The notes beneath the pieces are model-generated. The model had not been told where the DNA came from, made no database searches, and worked only from the letters and a program-made list of their open reading frames with translations. Made by a program: the position numbers and the translations under genes. Source: Clostridioides difficile ATCC 9689 = DSM 1296 (lineage in GTDB: Bacteria; Bacillota; Clostridia; Peptostreptococcales; Peptostreptococcaceae). From it: a stretch of DNA of 64,000 nucleotides. The DNA is taken from positions 620,001-684,000 of the forward strand of contig NZ_CP011968.1 of NCBI RefSeq assembly GCF_001077535.1, given 5' to 3'. Shown here piece by piece: positions 35,739 through 44,732 of the stretch (position 1 is the first letter of the stretch; the number at the start of each line of letters is the position of its first letter).

Positions 35739-36455
35739 ATGAAGCTAGATTTATTTTTATTAGCAATAGTTCCTATATTGATAGGGATGTTTTGGATAAG
35801 GTCTAAAGATAGATATTGCAGAGAACCCCTAATCCATCTAATTAAATTTTTTTTAATAGGTGCTTTTCTAAGTGTTATAATTATACTTTTAGAAAATTTA
35901 CTGATGAAGTTTAATGTATTTGAAGGGTATTCAGAACTAATATATGTATCATTTGTAGTTGCAGGACTTGTAGAAGAAGGTGTAAAAGCTCTGATACTGA
36001 TTCCTGCCCTAATTAAAGAAAAACACTTTACTGAAAAGTTAGATGGTATTATTTACTCTGTATTTTTAGCTTTAGGATTTGCAACAATTGAAAATATGGT
36101 TTATATTTTTTCTGAAAGTAGAAATCTAGCACTGCAAGTTGGTATTAATAGGGCAGTTATCTCTATACCAGCTCATGTAATGTTTGCAATTACTATGGGC
36201 TACTATATTTCTAAGTATAAATTTGAGGGAAATAAAAATAAAAGACGTGAGTATTTGTTTATGGCAGTGTTAATTCCAATTTTATTACATGGAGTTTTTG
36301 ATTTCATATTGATGATAGAATATAGATGGGCTATTATATTACTTATAGTTTATGTAATAATTTTGTGGAAGATAAATCTTGATAAACTTGAGAAATATAT
36401 GAATCACTCTAAAAAAGTGTTTTTCGGTAATCTTAGGAAAAAGAAGAAGAAATAA
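35739..36455 (+). CDS. prsW: PrsW-family intramembrane metalloprotease
   Basis: The 238-residue membrane protein has about seven hydrophobic segments and the PrsW signatures: VEEGVKA with Glu79/Glu80, HVMFAITMGY and HGVFDF supplying metal ligands. PrsW makes the site-1 cut in anti-sigma factors. In C. difficile it is known to act on RsiT to free the ECF factor CsfT. The anti-sigma gene is not adjacent here. GAAAGGAAAATAATCT precedes the start. The gene lies 79 bases before the rRNA methyltransferase gene and may share its transcript. Confidence 0.93.
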   Translation: MKLDLFLLAIVPILIGMFWIRSKDRYCREPLIHLIKFFLIGAFLSVIIILLENLLMKFNVFEGYSELIYVSFVVAGLVEEGVKALILIPALIKEKHFTEKLDGIIYSVFLALGFATIENMVYIFSESRNLALQVGINRAVISIPAHVMFAITMGYYISKYKFEGNKNKRREYLFMAVLIPILLHGVFDFILMIEYRWAIILLIVYVIILWKINLDKLEKYMNHSKKVFFGNLRKKKKK

Positions 36456-36533
36456 AATTTAAAGGAAAGACATAAATAATTAAAGTATAATAAATGACAC
36501 ACAAGTAAAGCAGATTGAAGGGGGATTATAGAT

Positions 36534-37844
36534 TTGACAGAATTACCAAAGGAATTTTTAGAAGATATTGAAGAAATACTAAAAGATGAATATGATGATT
36601 TTATAAAAAGTTATGAGGAAAGTAAGACTACTGGGCTTAGAATAAATACTTTAAAAATTGACAAGAAAAAATTATTTGATTTGGAGTTGTTTGATTTGAA
36701 TCAAATACCATGGGCAGAAGAAGGTTTTTATTATGATGATAAAATTGACAGACCTGGTAGAAATCCACTGCATGAGGCTGGAGCATACTATTTGCAAGAG
36801 CCTTCTGCAATGAGTGTAATACCAAAGGCAGATATTAAAGAGGGTGAAAAAGTTCTCGATATGTGTGCTGCTCCTGGTGGAAAATCTACATATATACTAT
36901 CTAAGCTAAACGATACAGGTTTATTGGTTTCTAATGAAATTAATGCTAGTAGAATTAAGGCTCTAGGGGAAAATTTAGAGCGATTTGGAGCGAGAAATTG
37001 TATTATAACAAACACCGATTCTAATAGCTTAAGAAAGACGTTTAATGGGTATTTTGATAAGGTTATTATAGATGCACCTTGTTCTGGGCAAGGTATGTTT
37101 AGGAAGGATGAGGTTGCCATATCAGATTGGAGTTATGCAAAGGTAGTAGAATGTCAATCCATCCAAAAAGAGATTATAAGAGATGGATATAAAATGTTAA
37201 AGAAGGATGGCATTTTAATTTACTCAACTTGTACTTTTTCAAGGGAGGAAAATGAGCATGTTATAAATGAGTTTATCAGTGAATATCCACATGCAGAACT
37301 TATTGAAATGGAAAGATTATGGCCTCATAAGATAAAGGGAGAAGGTCATTTTGTTGCCAAAATAAAAAAATTAGAAGAAGAAGAATGTAATGTCAAAGAA
37401 TTAAAAATAAAAAATTTAGATAAAGAAATAAAGGATTATAGGGAGTTTGAAAAGAAATTTTTAAAGGTTGATTTTTATAGTAATAAAAAAAATAAATTTT
37501 ATTTAAGAGGAGAAAATTTGTACCTACTTCCTGAAATATATCCAGATACGAGAAAACTAAAAGTATTGAGATATGGTTTGCATTTAGGGGTTTTAAAGAA
37601 GAATAGATTTGAGCCTTCTCATGCACTATCTCATTACTTAAAAGTTGAAGATGTAAAAAATGTTGAAAACTTCAGTGTACAGAGTGAATCAATTCTTAAA
37701 TATTTAAAAGGGGATGTTGTAAATTCTAATGATAGTAGAGGATGGGTTTTGGTTTCGGTTGAAGGAATACCTTTAGGTTGGGGAAAAGAATCTTCTGGTG
37801 TAATTAAGAATCATTATCCTAAAGGTCTTAGAAAAGTATTTTAA
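36534..37844 (+). CDS. RsmF/NOL1-type rRNA cytosine-C5 methyltransferase
   Basis: The 436-residue enzyme starts with TTG, nine bases after AAGGGGG. The SAM-binding motif CAAPGGKSTYI and the catalytic cysteine motifs PCSGQGMFRKD and YSTCTFSREENE place it in the NOP2/Sun 5-methylcytosine rRNA methyltransferases. The extra C-terminal region (about 300-436), with GVLKKNRFEPSHAL and GIPLGWGK, is typical of RsmF-like members. It probably methylates 16S rRNA. It sits between prsW and the signal peptidase genes. Confidence 0.88.
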   Translation: MTELPKEFLEDIEEILKDEYDDFIKSYEESKTTGLRINTLKIDKKKLFDLELFDLNQIPWAEEGFYYDDKIDRPGRNPLHEAGAYYLQEPSAMSVIPKADIKEGEKVLDMCAAPGGKSTYILSKLNDTGLLVSNEINASRIKALGENLERFGARNCIITNTDSNSLRKTFNGYFDKVIIDAPCSGQGMFRKDEVAISDWSYAKVVECQSIQKEIIRDGYKMLKKDGILIYSTCTFSREENEHVINEFISEYPHAELIEMERLWPHKIKGEGHFVAKIKKLEEEECNVKELKIKNLDKEIKDYREFEKKFLKVDFYSNKKNKFYLRGENLYLLPEIYPDTRKLKVLRYGLHLGVLKKNRFEPSHALSHYLKVEDVKNVENFSVQSESILKYLKGDVVNSNDSRGWVLVSVEGIPLGWGKESSGVIKNHYPKGLRKVF

Positions 37845-37943
37845 ACTATTAGAAAAAAGAAGTATAATATTTATATTGTAGGTTTATGGTAGATTATTTT
37901 GCTGTAGATTGACTTAATATTTAACACAGAGGAGACGATTTTA

Positions 37944-38480
37944 GTGGGTGAAGCAGTTAAAAAAGAAGTTGTAGAATGGATAAAAGTGATTGTCATAGCT
38001 CTTGTTTTGGCATTTGCAATAACTCGTTTTATAGTGCCAACAATAGTCAAAGGAGAATCAATGTATCCTACATTAGTTGAACGTGATTATTTGATAGTTA
38101 ACAGAATTGCGTACAAGGTAGGAGAGCCAAAATACAAAGATATAATAGTATTCAAAACCGACTTAACAGAGGAAAATGGAAAGAAAAAAGATTTAGTAAA
38201 AAGAGTTATCGGGGTTCCTGGTGACCATGTAAAAATACAAGACTCCAAGGTATATGTAAATGATAAGTTGTTAGATGAGACTTCCTATATACATAATAAT
38301 CGTACTGATGGAGATATTGATATCGTAGTTCCAGAAGGAAAATTATTTGCAATGGGAGATAATAGAGAAAAAAGTTTAGATAGTAGATACGATGAGGTTG
38401 GATTGGTCGACGAGCATACCATTTTAGGAAAGGTTCTAGTCAGATTGTATCCATTTTCTAAGATAGGAACTATTGACTAA
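37944..38480 (+). CDS. lepB: Type I signal peptidase, copy 1
   Basis: The 178-residue protein has one N-terminal transmembrane helix (about 13-31) and the Ser/Lys dyad: Ser39 in KGESMYPTL and Lys86 in LVKRVIGVPGDH. The C-terminal box MGDNREKSLDSR is also present. The length is typical of short Gram-positive SipS-type enzymes. The start is GTG at 37944 after GGAGACG. It removes Sec signal peptides on the outer face of the membrane. A closely similar second copy lies 165 bases downstream. Confidence 0.93.
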   Translation: MGEAVKKEVVEWIKVIVIALVLAFAITRFIVPTIVKGESMYPTLVERDYLIVNRIAYKVGEPKYKDIIVFKTDLTEENGKKKDLVKRVIGVPGDHVKIQDSKVYVNDKLLDETSYIHNNRTDGDIDIVVPEGKLFAMGDNREKSLDSRYDEVGLVDEHTILGKVLVRLYPFSKIGTID

Positions 38481-38645
38481 ACATATAAAATTTGGAGCAA
38501 TCGCTGATTAGCTGAAATCACCAGACCATACACAATAGTTGTCTATATAAAAAAGACAACACCTTATTTAGTAGACTTATCTAAAAGATAGTGTTTAAGA
38601 GACATTATCAATAAAGATAATATAACTATAAAGGAGAATTTGTGA

Positions 38646-39182
38646 ATGAATGAAACTATTAAAGAAGAGATTGTAGAGTGGATAAAAATAATTATTACTG
38701 CACTTTTTTTTGCATTTATTATAACTCGTTTTATAAAACCAACATTAGTAAATGGAGAATCAATGTACCCAACACTTAAATCACATGATTATTTGGTAGC
38801 AAACAGGATGACATATAAGTTATCAGAACCAAAATGTGGAGATATAATGATATTTAAGACTGATTTATTACAAGAGAATGGAAGGAAAAAAGAGCTTGTA
38901 AAAAGGGTTATAGGTGTTCCTGGTGACCATCTAAAAATTAAGGATTCTAAGGTTTATATAAATGGTAAGTTATTAAATGAAGTTTCATATATACATGATA
39001 ATTATACTGAAGGTGATATTGATATGGTGATTCCTAAGGGAAAAGTATTTGCGATGGGAGACAATAGAGAAGTTAGTTTAGACAGTAGATATAAAGAAGT
39101 GGGATTAGTAGATGAAGAAAATATTAAAGGAAAAGTTATTTTAAGAGTATTTCCTTTTACAGATATAGGTATTTTTGAGTAG
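38646..39182 (+). CDS. lepB: Type I signal peptidase, copy 2
   Basis: Also 178 residues, with the same layout: a membrane helix, Ser39 in NGESMYPTL, Lys86 in LVKRVIGVPGDH, and MGDNREVSLDSR. It is alignable with copy 1 without gaps, so the pair is a recent tandem duplication. Differences cluster in the membrane helix and near the substrate-binding strand (VPTIVKGES versus KPTLVNGES). That leaves room for altered signal-peptide preference. AAGGAG precedes the start. The next gene begins nine bases after its stop, so they are probably co-transcribed. Confidence 0.93.
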   Translation: MNETIKEEIVEWIKIIITALFFAFIITRFIKPTLVNGESMYPTLKSHDYLVANRMTYKLSEPKCGDIMIFKTDLLQENGRKKELVKRVIGVPGDHLKIKDSKVYINGKLLNEVSYIHDNYTEGDIDMVIPKGKVFAMGDNREVSLDSRYKEVGLVDEENIKGKVILRVFPFTDIGIFE

Positions 39183-39191
39183 GTGATTTGT

Positions 39192-39947
39192 ATGGCAGTT
39201 GGTATAGCGTCCTTATTGTTTAATATTGAGGAGGCTTTAAACATTTGTGAGAGTATAAAGCAAATAACTCATTTAGAGATTGGAATTGACAATATATCTG
39301 AATGTAGTGAGTTATGTAAATATAAAGACAGAATTTCTAAGTTAGGATTATCTATAGGGATACATTTGCCTATGGAATTAAATACTTGCGAAAACATAGA
39401 GTATATACGAGATTCATGGATAAATTTTATTGAGAAGATAGAATTTGAACTAAAAGGATTTGATTTAAGGTATTTTAACCTTCATTTGGGATATGTTATG
39501 ACAAATAGAGTTAGAAAGAATAGAGACAAATATTTAGGAAATAGTGTGGATTTTTTAGATAAATTAAATACAAATTCATATGTATGTATAGAGAATACTT
39601 ATTCAAAAGGTGGGGATTTTTCAAATATTGGAAATATATCTTATGATTTTGAATATATATTTAAGAGGATTAAAAATTCTAAGATTTGTTTTTGTTACGA
39701 TACTGGACACTGTTTAATTGATGAGGATGCTTATGTAAAGAACTTAAAGGATAAAATAAGACTGATACACTTAAGTGATAATGATGGTATCAATGATACA
39801 CATGTTGGTATAGGAAGAGGAATTTTATCTGAAGAGGGGATTAAAGAGGTCTTAACATTAGATGCAGAATATTTAGTATTAGAAATAAATTACGAAGACA
39901 TTGAAGATACTATAAGTAAATTGAATAATATTGTAGGAGAGGGTTAA
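39192..39947 (+). CDS. Xylose-isomerase-like TIM barrel protein
   Basis: The 251-residue protein has the fold pattern of the AP-endonuclease 2/xylose isomerase superfamily: HLEIGID, IGIHLPMEL, YFNLHLGYV, VCIENTYSKGG, FCYDTGHCLID and IRLIHLSDNDG. These supply His, Glu, Asp and His metal ligands at barrel strand ends. ATG 39192 is preferred over GTG 39183 because TAGGTGA precedes it. Sugar-phosphate isomerase or epimerase activity is possible. The short length and lack of a sugar operon make the substrate unclear. Confidence 0.75.
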   Translation: MAVGIASLLFNIEEALNICESIKQITHLEIGIDNISECSELCKYKDRISKLGLSIGIHLPMELNTCENIEYIRDSWINFIEKIEFELKGFDLRYFNLHLGYVMTNRVRKNRDKYLGNSVDFLDKLNTNSYVCIENTYSKGGDFSNIGNISYDFEYIFKRIKNSKICFCYDTGHCLIDEDAYVKNLKDKIRLIHLSDNDGINDTHVGIGRGILSEEGIKEVLTLDAEYLVLEINYEDIEDTISKLNNIVGEG

Positions 39948-40020
39948 ATACCTCTCTTTATCTTGTTGATATGCCTCATTAATTAAAATTTATATTCATC
40001 AAAAGGAAGGAGATGTTGAA

Positions 40021-41688
40021 GTGAAAAAAATAAACTTAAAAATAGAAGGAAAAGATAAGGAATATTCATTAGAAGAAAATTCCCCTGGAATCAGATTGGG
40101 AGATATAGCAAAAGAATTTTGTGATGAGCATAAGGGTTATATAACACTTGCAGTTGTAGACAATAAACTAAAAGAGCTAAATTGTAGAGTTAAGAAGGAT
40201 TGTGAGATAAATTTTTTAGATACTACTAATGAAGATGGAGAGAGAGTTTACTTTAGAGTCATGTCATTTATATTTGTAATGGCATGTAGAGAAATCTTTT
40301 GGGATAGCAGAGTTACAATAGAACATTCACTATCAGATGGGCTATATTGTGAAGTTCATATAGATAGAAAGCTTAAAGAAGCAGATGTTGAAAATATAAA
40401 AAACAAGATGAAAGAGATAGTAAACAACGATTATGTTATAGAAAAAATTGAAGTTACAAGAAATGAAGCTATTTCTATCTTTGAAAATAATGAAATGTAT
40501 GAAAAGGCAGAGCTTTTGAAATACAAAGAGTATGATAGTGCTAAAGTATATAAGTGTAGAAACTATATAGACCATTTTTATGGTTATATGTTGCCATCAA
40601 CTGGTTATATAAAATCATTTGATATTAAGCTTTATAATGGAGGCGTTATAATTTTAGGACCTAGTGAAGAAGATAAGACTCTTCCTATGAAATTTGTACC
40701 TCAACCTAAGCTATCAAGTGTATATTATGAAGCAGAAGAATGGTCAAGACTTATGGGAATTGACAAGGTAGTATCTCTTAATAAAATAATAGAAAACAAT
40801 GAATATGGAGATATAATAAGGACATTTGAAGCATTGCATGAAAAGAAGTTATCCCAAATAGCGGATATGATAAAGGATGGCAATAAGAGAGTAGTTTTAA
40901 TAGCAGCTCCATCTTCATCTGGAAAAACAAGTTTTGCTCACAGATTATCAATACATCTTAGAGTAAATAATTTAAATCCTATTTCAATTTCTTTAGATGA
41001 TTATTTTATAGATAGAAAACATACTCCTTTAGATGAATATGGAAATTATGATTTTGAATCAATTTATGCAATAGATTTAGAGAAGTTTAACTTAGACTTA
41101 AAGAAACTTTTAGCTGGTGAAGAAATTGATGATATAAGATTCAATTTTAAAGAAGGTAAGAGAGAATACACTGGTAAAAAGATAAAGATAGATTCAAATC
41201 AGCCAATTATATTAGAAGGTATACATGGGCTAAATCCTATTTTAACATCATCTATACCAGATGAAGATAAATTTAAGATATACATAAGTGCCCTTACTCA
41301 AATAAATTTGGATGACCATAATCGAATCCCTACTGCTGATTTGAGAATGATAAGAAGAATTGTTAGAGACTATAATTTTAGAGGATATAGTGCTGATAAT
41401 ACTATTTTACAATGGGCATCAGTTAGAAGAGGAGAAAAGAAGAATATATTCCCGTACCAAGAGGAGGCAGATGCTATATTTAACTCTGCTTGTGTATATG
41501 AATTGGCAGTTTTAAAACGATTTGCGAAACCTTTGTTGGAAGAGATAAAGGAAGATAATCCTGCACATATTGAAGCTACTAGATTACTAAAGTTTTTGCA
41601 GTATTTTGTTGAATTGGACGATACTTCTGACATACCAGGTATTTCAATTCTTAGGGAATTTATTGGAGGAAGTAAAATAGTTGATTAA
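40021..41688 (+). CDS. TGS/SAD-like domain fused to uridine-kinase-type P-loop kinase
   Basis: The 555-residue protein starts with GTG after AAGGAGATG. The N-terminal 60 residues are a TGS-like ubiquitin fold. Residues about 70-200 resemble the editing/SAD region of threonyl-tRNA synthetase (IEHSLSDGLYCEVHID). The C-terminal half is a nucleoside kinase with Walker A APSSSGKTSFAHRL, SLDDYFIDR and ILEGIHGLNPIL, as in Udk/PRK kinases. Such fusions occur in many Firmicutes and are annotated as nucleoside kinases. The ligand of the synthetase-like half is unknown. Its stop is followed by a terminator. Confidence 0.85.
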   Translation: MKKINLKIEGKDKEYSLEENSPGIRLGDIAKEFCDEHKGYITLAVVDNKLKELNCRVKKDCEINFLDTTNEDGERVYFRVMSFIFVMACREIFWDSRVTIEHSLSDGLYCEVHIDRKLKEADVENIKNKMKEIVNNDYVIEKIEVTRNEAISIFENNEMYEKAELLKYKEYDSAKVYKCRNYIDHFYGYMLPSTGYIKSFDIKLYNGGVIILGPSEEDKTLPMKFVPQPKLSSVYYEAEEWSRLMGIDKVVSLNKIIENNEYGDIIRTFEALHEKKLSQIADMIKDGNKRVVLIAAPSSSGKTSFAHRLSIHLRVNNLNPISISLDDYFIDRKHTPLDEYGNYDFESIYAIDLEKFNLDLKKLLAGEEIDDIRFNFKEGKREYTGKKIKIDSNQPIILEGIHGLNPILTSSIPDEDKFKIYISALTQINLDDHNRIPTADLRMIRRIVRDYNFRGYSADNTILQWASVRRGEKKNIFPYQEEADAIFNSACVYELAVLKRFAKPLLEEIKEDNPAHIEATRLLKFLQYFVELDDTSDIPGISILREFIGGSKIVD

Positions 41689-41820
41689 TATGTGTATTAT
41701 AGATTGTTTTATGAAGATTAAATGGCATAGCAAGTAGTGTGATTGGTTTATGTTAAGTATATTAAGTGTAAAGTGGAGAATTAAATTGATACAGATTTTA
41801 AAGTTTGAGTTGATATATAA

Positions 41821-41865
41821 AAAGGCTTGTTTTATACTTTTGTATGAAGCAAGCTTTTTATTTTA
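41821..41865 (+). terminator. Terminator after the kinase fusion gene
   Basis: AAAGGCTTG at 41821-41829 pairs with CAAGCTTTT at 41850-41858 (one G-T pair), followed by TTATTTTAAATTT. Confidence 0.7.
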
Positions 41866-41913
41866 AATTTTACTTTTTTGTTTAATATTTTGTTAGTTTA
41901 TGTGATTATTTTT

Positions 41914-41999
41914 TAAAAGAGTAAAAGAGTAAAAGAGTAAAAGAGTAAAAGAGTAAAAGAGTAAAAGAGTAAAAGAGTAAAAGAGTAAAAGAGTAAAAG
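41914..41999. repeat. Perfect 8-bp VNTR TAAAAGAG, ten units
   Basis: Ten exact copies of TAAAAGAG (41914-41993) plus a partial unit. The unit is the same as I recall for the C. difficile MLVA typing locus CdG8. Confidence 0.95.
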
Positions 42000-42039
42000 G
42001 TGTTGGGTTAGAAATTTTTGGTGTTATAAAAATTTAAAT

Positions 42040-42510
42040 TACTGGATTATTAGATTGCTGGATTGCTAAATTACTAGGTTGTTAAATTATTGAATTATTA
42101 GGTTGTTGAATTACTAGGTTGTTAAGTTACTGGATTATTTAGATAGTTAGATTACTAGGTTGTTAAATTATTGAATTATTAGATTGTTGAATTACTAAAT
42201 TACTAGGTTGTTAAGTTACTGGATTATTTAGATAGTTAGATTACTAGGTTGTTAAATTATTGAATTATTAGATTGTTGAATTACTAAATTACTAGGTTGT
42301 TAAGTTACTGGATTATTAGATAGTTAGATTACTAGGTTGTTAAATTATTGAATTGTTAGATTGTTGAATTACTAAATTATTAGGTTGTTAAGTTACTGGA
42401 TTATTAGATAGTTAGATTATTAGATTGCTAAATTATTAGGTTGTTAAATTACTGGATTATTAGATTACTAAATTGCTAGGTTGTTAAATTATTGAATTAC
42501 TAAATTATTA
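42040..42510. repeat. Compound tandem repeat, period about 90 bp, made of TTACTAGGTTGTTAAA-type pieces
   Basis: Short 10-15-base pieces (AAATTACTAGGTTGTTAA, ATTATTGAATTATTAGATTG, TTACTGGATTATT) are nested in a larger unit whose starts near 42151 and 42241 are 90 bases apart. The 41689-42654 gap contains no gene. Confidence 0.85.
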
Positions 42511-42654
42511 AGCTCTTTAAACTATTTAAATTGTTTGAAAAATGAATTGATTCTTGTAGAAAATAATTTTAAAGTATAATTTTTTTTAACATTGTTTTAT
42601 TATAGTATAAACTTGTGCTAAAATAGAATATATAACATAATATAAGAGGTGCAT

Positions 42655-43584
42655 ATGAATACGTTAGATGAGACATTATTAAAAGAAATTATAAGTTCTA
42701 ATAAGAAGTATACTAATTATGGACAAGTCGCTAGTTACATACCAGAATTAAAAAACGCTAGAAGAAATGATTTAGGAATTTGTATCATAGATAGCGAAAA
42801 TAATCTTTATAGTGCTGGAAACTGTAGCACAAAGTTTACTATACAAAGTATTTCAAAACCAATTGTGCTTGCTATGGCACTTATGGATAATGATTGGGAA
42901 GACGTTTTTTCAAACGTTGGAATGGAGCCAAGTGGGGACCCATTTAATTCAATAATGAAACTTGAAATTAATGACACAAAAAAACCCTGTAATCCAATGA
43001 TAAATGCAGGGGCTATAGTAACCACTTCCCTTATAAATGGGAGTTGTTTAGAAGAAAAAGAAGAAAGAATGCTTAGTTTCTTTAGAAAGTTAGCAAAAAA
43101 TGATAATATAGGAATAAACTATGATGTCTATAAGTCTGAAAAAATGACTGGAGATAGAAACAGAGCTATGGCTTACTTATTGAAAAGTGATGGATTTATC
43201 AGAGGGAATGTAGAAGATGTTCTAGACCTTTATTTTAAACAATGCTCAATTGAGATAGATTCTGTAGATTTAGCGAGAATTGGAATAAATCTTGCAAATT
43301 ATGGAGTAGATATAGAAAATGGTGAGCATTTAATGAGTGAAATGGTTTCTAGGATTGTCAAGACATTTATGATGACTTGTGGAATGTATGATGCTTCTGG
43401 GGAATTTGCTATTAAAGTTGGCATTCCTGCAAAATCTGGAGTTGGGGGTGGTATAATGGCTTCTGTGCCGGGACGCATGGGGATTGGTGTTTATGGACCT
43501 GCGCTTGACAAAAAAGGTAACAGCGTCGCAGGAGTTAAAGTTTTAGAGGAGTTGTCAAATAAACTCAAATTAAATATTTTTTAA
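42655..43584 (+). CDS. glsA: Glutaminase
   Basis: The 309-residue enzyme belongs to the serine-dependent glutaminase family. Ser65 and Lys68 form SxxK in FTIQSISKP, and NPMINAGAIV, GDRNRAMAYL and SGVGGGIMASVPGRMG are the other conserved segments. ATG 42655 follows AAGAGGTG; GTG 42649 would overlap that site. It hydrolyses glutamine to glutamate and ammonia in the cytosol. It is monocistronic between a long repeat region and an ArsR-type regulator gene. Confidence 0.93.
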   Translation: MNTLDETLLKEIISSNKKYTNYGQVASYIPELKNARRNDLGICIIDSENNLYSAGNCSTKFTIQSISKPIVLAMALMDNDWEDVFSNVGMEPSGDPFNSIMKLEINDTKKPCNPMINAGAIVTTSLINGSCLEEKEERMLSFFRKLAKNDNIGINYDVYKSEKMTGDRNRAMAYLLKSDGFIRGNVEDVLDLYFKQCSIEIDSVDLARIGINLANYGVDIENGEHLMSEMVSRIVKTFMMTCGMYDASGEFAIKVGIPAKSGVGGGIMASVPGRMGIGVYGPALDKKGNSVAGVKVLEELSNKLKLNIF

Positions 43585-43604
43585 AATATTAAGAAAGGAT
43601 TTTT

Positions 43605-43634
43605 TTGACAACAACATATAATTTAATATATAAT
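43605..43634 (+). promoter_or_regulatory. Sigma-A promoter of the ArsR-type regulator gene
   Basis: TTGACA (43605-43610), an 18-base spacer and TATAAT (43629-43634). The AT-rich dyad ATTTAATATATAATTAAAT over the -10 could be an autoregulatory site. Confidence 0.7.
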
Positions 43635-43681
43635 TAAATTGTAAAGAAATATGAATTAAATAAATTTTTTAGGAGGGGTCA

Positions 43682-44245
43682 ATGAAAGAGGTATTGGTAT
43701 TACGAGATTTGGAGTGCATAAAGGCTATTGCGCATCCACGTAGAATAGATATTCTAAAAGCATTTGACAAATCGCCATTGTCAGCAAAACAATTATCTCA
43801 ATTATTGGAAGAACCTCATGCAAAAATAAACTACCATATAAAAATGTTATACAAAGTTGGTATTTTAGAATTAGTTGAGGAAAAAATAAAGTCGGGGATT
43901 GTGGAAAAGTACTATTATCCAAGTGCAAAAAATGTGGTTATAGGGAATAGGATACTTAATTTTTCTTTAGACAATGGGGAAGAAAAAGAAGAATTGTACA
44001 TATCAAAATTTGAAAATATGAGTGAAGTTTTTTATAAGGCAGCAGAGGAAGATGTTTTAGAAAATGAAAATATAGTTGATTATCATGATATTTCTCTTAC
44101 TCATGATGAATTAGTTGAACTTAGTGACACTATGAAGTCAAAGATAGATGAAATTTTAAATAAAAGACAACACAATGTTGAAGGTTCTAAGTATGATATA
44201 GCTATGGTTATAGTTCCTACTCTTGAGGAGGAATGTCCTAGTTAG
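43682..44245 (+). CDS. ArsR-type winged-helix regulator
   Basis: The 187-residue protein has an N-terminal winged helix: LECIKAIAHPRRIDILKAF, then SAKQLSQLLEEPHAKINYHI and VGILELVEE with the wing. This matches the HTH_20/ArsR group. A roughly 90-residue acidic C-terminal part follows that I cannot assign. AGGAGGGGTC precedes the ATG. No metal-binding cysteine motif is visible in the helix region, so a metal-sensor call is not justified. The target is unknown. Confidence 0.85.
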   Translation: MKEVLVLRDLECIKAIAHPRRIDILKAFDKSPLSAKQLSQLLEEPHAKINYHIKMLYKVGILELVEEKIKSGIVEKYYYPSAKNVVIGNRILNFSLDNGEEKEELYISKFENMSEVFYKAAEEDVLENENIVDYHDISLTHDELVELSDTMKSKIDEILNKRQHNVEGSKYDIAMVIVPTLEEECPS

Positions 44246-44277
44246 AGAATTAATTATGGATTAATTAAAGATATAAT

Positions 44278-44370
44278 ATTAGAGATTGAACATCAAAATT
44301 TACTTAATAATCAAAAAATAGTTTTTGGTATGGGTAAAACAATGATTTTTAATCTCTATTTTTTTGTTTT
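44278..44370 (+). terminator. Probable terminator after the ArsR-type gene
   Basis: AGAGATT (44281-44287) pairs with AATCTCT (44351-44357) across a long loop, followed by ATTTTTTTGTTTTCTT. The rest of the 44246-44732 gap holds only the stem-loop at 44639. Confidence 0.5.
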
Positions 44371-44638
44371 CTTATACCTATTGTATTTGTAAATAATATG
44401 TATAGTATAAGATGTATACACTATCTGAGAAGTGCTTAGATAATATACAAAGTATGTAAGATTATAATATTTGAAATTGATTAAAATGGGTATAATTAAA
44501 GTGTAAATATTAAAATTAAAAATTAATATAAATTAAATCAATGCTAGAAATATGTTAAAAGAGGAATGAGATTAGTTGGGATAGAACATCCCTTAGAGCT
44601 TATGAATTTTTAGTGAAAAAGTACTATCAAATAGGAAT

Positions 44639-44689
44639 CTCCATCTTCATATGTTGGCTAAATGTAGTTAAGGTGGAGTAGTTCAAAAT
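44639..44689 (+). repeat. Stem-loop with TGGAGTAGTTCAAAAT tail, copy 2
   Basis: CTCCATCTT (44639-44647) pairs with AAGGTGGAG (44670-44678). The 16 bases at 44674-44689 are identical to 4379-4394, and the loops share AAATGYAG. Confidence 0.55.
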
Positions 44690-44732
44690 TAAAATTGAGT
44701 ACAAGTAGTAGTACAAATAAAAGGAGATTAAT

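Noticed and set aside
39192-39947. Second endonuclease IV
   Set aside because: The fold is shared, but the DNA-repair motifs seen in the 44733 gene are missing, so only the superfamily is claimed.
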